A stretch of DNA of 64,000 nt from Novosphingobium sp. (GTDB taxonomy: Bacteria > Pseudomonadota > Alphaproteobacteria > Sphingomonadales > Sphingomonadaceae), in assembly GCA_024236215.1 (NCBI GenBank), contig JACKKX010000001.1, positions 547,501-611,500 of the forward strand, read 5' to 3'. A program made the translations under genes and the position numbers. Each line of letters starts with the position of its first letter. The first letter of the stretch is position 1. The notes below the pieces were generated by a model. It worked only from the letters and a program-made list of their open reading frames with translations, ran no database searches and was not told the DNA's origin. This document shows, in pieces, positions 62,803 to 64,000 of the stretch.

Positions 62803-64000
62803 CGGCGATCCTTTCGACAAGGGCTGCAGCAACTTCGTCCTTTGGCATTTCCGGCAGGCTTTCGACACCCTTGTCGCTGACGATATGCACGGCATTGGCA
62901 TTGCCGCCCATCACATCTCCCGACACATCGTTGGCAACGATCCAGTCCGCCCCCTTGCGCTTGCGCTTTTCCTTGGCGTGATCGATCACCTGCTCGGTCT
63001 CGGCGGCGAAACCGACCACCAGCTTGGGGCGCTTTTCATGCACCGCCACGCTGGCGAGGATATCGGGGTTTTCGGTCAGCCGCAGTGCGGGCGGGGCAGA
63101 TCCGCGCTTCTTCATCTTTTCGGGCGCGGCTTCCAGCGTGCGCCAGTCGGCCACGGCGGCGACCATGATCGCGACATCGGCGGGCAGCGCGCGCTTGACC
63201 GCATCGGCCATCTCGCGCGCGGTCTCGACGTCGACCCGGTTGACCCCCGGCGGCGTTGCCAGCGCGACCGGCCCGGAAACCAGCGTAACCTTGGCCCCGG
63301 CCCGCGCGGCGGCGGCGGCGATGGCATAGCCCTGCTTGCCCGAGGAGCGGTTGGCGATGTAGCGCACCGGATCGATCGGCTCGTGCGTCGGCCCGGCGGT
63401 GACCAGCACGTGCTTGCCCTTGAGCGGCCCGTCGAACGGAGGCTGGGGCGGGCGTGGTTCATCGGGCGCGAAATCGGGCTGCCCGGCGAGCGGATCGGCA
63501 GTCAGATCGGCCGCGCTATCGCCCGCGAAGGGCTCGGGCGGGAGAGCGCCGGTAACCTCGTGATTGATCGCCTCGGGATCGGTCGGCGGCGCGGCCTTGG
63601 CCTTGCCCTTCTTCGACAGGATCGGGCTGGCGAGAAGCTCCTCGGGTGGGGGAATGTCGTCGGGCGCCACAAGCTCGGCATATTCGGGCAGATCCTCAAG
63701 GATCGCATCCTCGAACTCGGCATCTTCCGGCTCCGCCCGGAGCGGGGGCGTGCTGCGCTTGACCAGCCCCGATGACAGTCCGCCAAGTCCGGAGATATCG
63801 CCAAGTCCGGGTTCCTCGCCATCGATCGGCAGGGCGGGCGCGGGCAGGAGCGGCACCTCGAGGCCAAGCGCATGGCAGATCGCGCCATAGACCACCTGTG
63901 GTTCGGGCAGACGCCCCGCGCCGAATTCGCCGCAGGCCATCGGCCCTTCATCGGGCTCCATCACCAGCACGCCGCGTTCGACCAATGTGGCGACATTGGC
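62768..64000 (-). CDS. coaBC: CoaBC, 3' part; phosphopantothenoylcysteine decarboxylase/synthetase
   Basis: The end of the bifunctional coenzyme A enzyme; it runs off the right edge, so the N-terminal part is missing. The visible start [20 protein letters not shown] and [11 protein letters not shown] belongs to the CoaC decarboxylase. The CoaB synthetase begins [19 protein letters not shown], with [20 protein letters not shown] and a later [19 protein letters not shown] region (usual KKK-like signature altered to MKKRG). Between them lies an unusually long acidic, Pro-rich segment of about 135 residues (roughly 63430-63845), normally a short junction. It overlaps dut by 35 bases. Confidence 0.92.
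   Translation of the reverse strand, partial: ANVATLVERGVLVMEPDEGPMACGEFGAGRLPEPQVVYGAICHALGLEVPLLPAPALPIDGEEPGLGDISGLGGLSSGLVKRSTPPLRAEPEDAEFEDAILEDLPEYAELVAPDDIPPPEELLASPILSKKGKAKAAPPTDPEAINHEVTGALPPEPFAGDSAADLTADPLAGQPDFAPDEPRPPQPPFDGPLKGKHVLVTAGPTHEPIDPVRYIANRSSGKQGYAIAAAAARAGAKVTLVSGPVALATPPGVNRVDVETAREMADAVKRALPADVAIMVAAVADWRTLEAAPEKMKKRGSAPPALRLTENPDILASVAVHEKRPKLVVGFAAETEQVIDHAKEKRKRKGADWIVANDVSGDVMGGNANAVHIVSDKGVESLPEMPKDEVAAALVERIADALVKSGSRSR

Noticed and set aside
1-64000. CRISPR arrays, insertion sequences, prophage or toxin-antitoxin modules
   Set aside because: No regularly spaced repeats, transposase or integrase motifs, terminal inverted repeats or recognisable toxin/antitoxin pairs were found by reading.

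Overview
This is 64 kb of GC-rich, very densely coded chromosome from what looks like an alphaproteobacterium of the Sphingomonadales (Novosphingobium- or Erythrobacter-like). The call rests on gene content: an Atm1-type ABC exporter, a ubiquinol-cytochrome c chaperone family protein, COQ9 and ubiG, HslUV, a DUF1134 protein, a DUF4402 protein, a TonB-dependent receptor beside a TetR regulator, and frequent GTG or TTG starts. It was made by reading the proteins, not by a database search. No insertion sequence, prophage, CRISPR array or integrase was seen. Almost everything reads as core chromosome, and no stretch above about 200 bases lacks a gene.

Layout. 0-5 kb: end of a polysaccharide flippase, a DxD glycosyltransferase-like protein, a two-motif retropepsin and an Atm1-like transporter. 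5-8 kb: DUF1737, hslU, hslV and bamE. 8-15 kb: cytochrome bc1 chaperone, DUF177/YceD, ssb, feoAB with a Fur-type box, COQ9, an ankyrin protein, and a chain of SCO, YcgN and YgjP-like genes. 15-22 kb: ribD-ribE, aromatic aminotransferase, DUF983, a divergent GDPD, DUF1134 and tRNA-Ser(GCU). 22-32 kb: a CaiB/BaiF CoA-transferase, pntAB, three overlapping acyl-CoA dehydrogenases, a MaoC hydratase, and a sugar transporter behind a perfect LacI-family operator. 32-40 kb: rpmI-rplT, two tandem AraC-type regulators, pheST and aroC.

40-44.3 kb is a six-gene chain joined by 4-base overlaps: monooxygenase-like protein, ArsC-like protein, GDPD, PnuC, a NadR-type nucleotide kinase and a heparanase-like GH79 enzyme. 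44-52 kb: ubiG, aspartokinase, a cupin protein, a nitronate monooxygenase-like protein, glnK-amt behind a sigma-54 promoter, an endonuclease/exonuclease/phosphatase protein and prfC. 52-64 kb: tetR with a divergent TonB receptor, smr, mltA, a Tim44-like gene, secB, murJ, trpS, DUF4136, dut and the 3' part of coaBC, which carries a long acidic linker.

Functional themes are cell envelope biogenesis, protein quality control, respiration and quinone synthesis, and nutrient capture: iron by FeoAB, ammonium by GlnK-Amt, sugar by the MFS carrier, nicotinamide riboside by PnuC and its kinase, and an unknown ligand by the TonB receptor. No clearly new defence or mobile system was recognised. The best leads are regulatory sites (sigma-54 promoter with upstream repeat, Fur box, LacI operator, TetR operator, a possible leaderless hslV), the PnuC/GH79 operon, the AraC pair between rplT and pheS, and the CoaBC linker.
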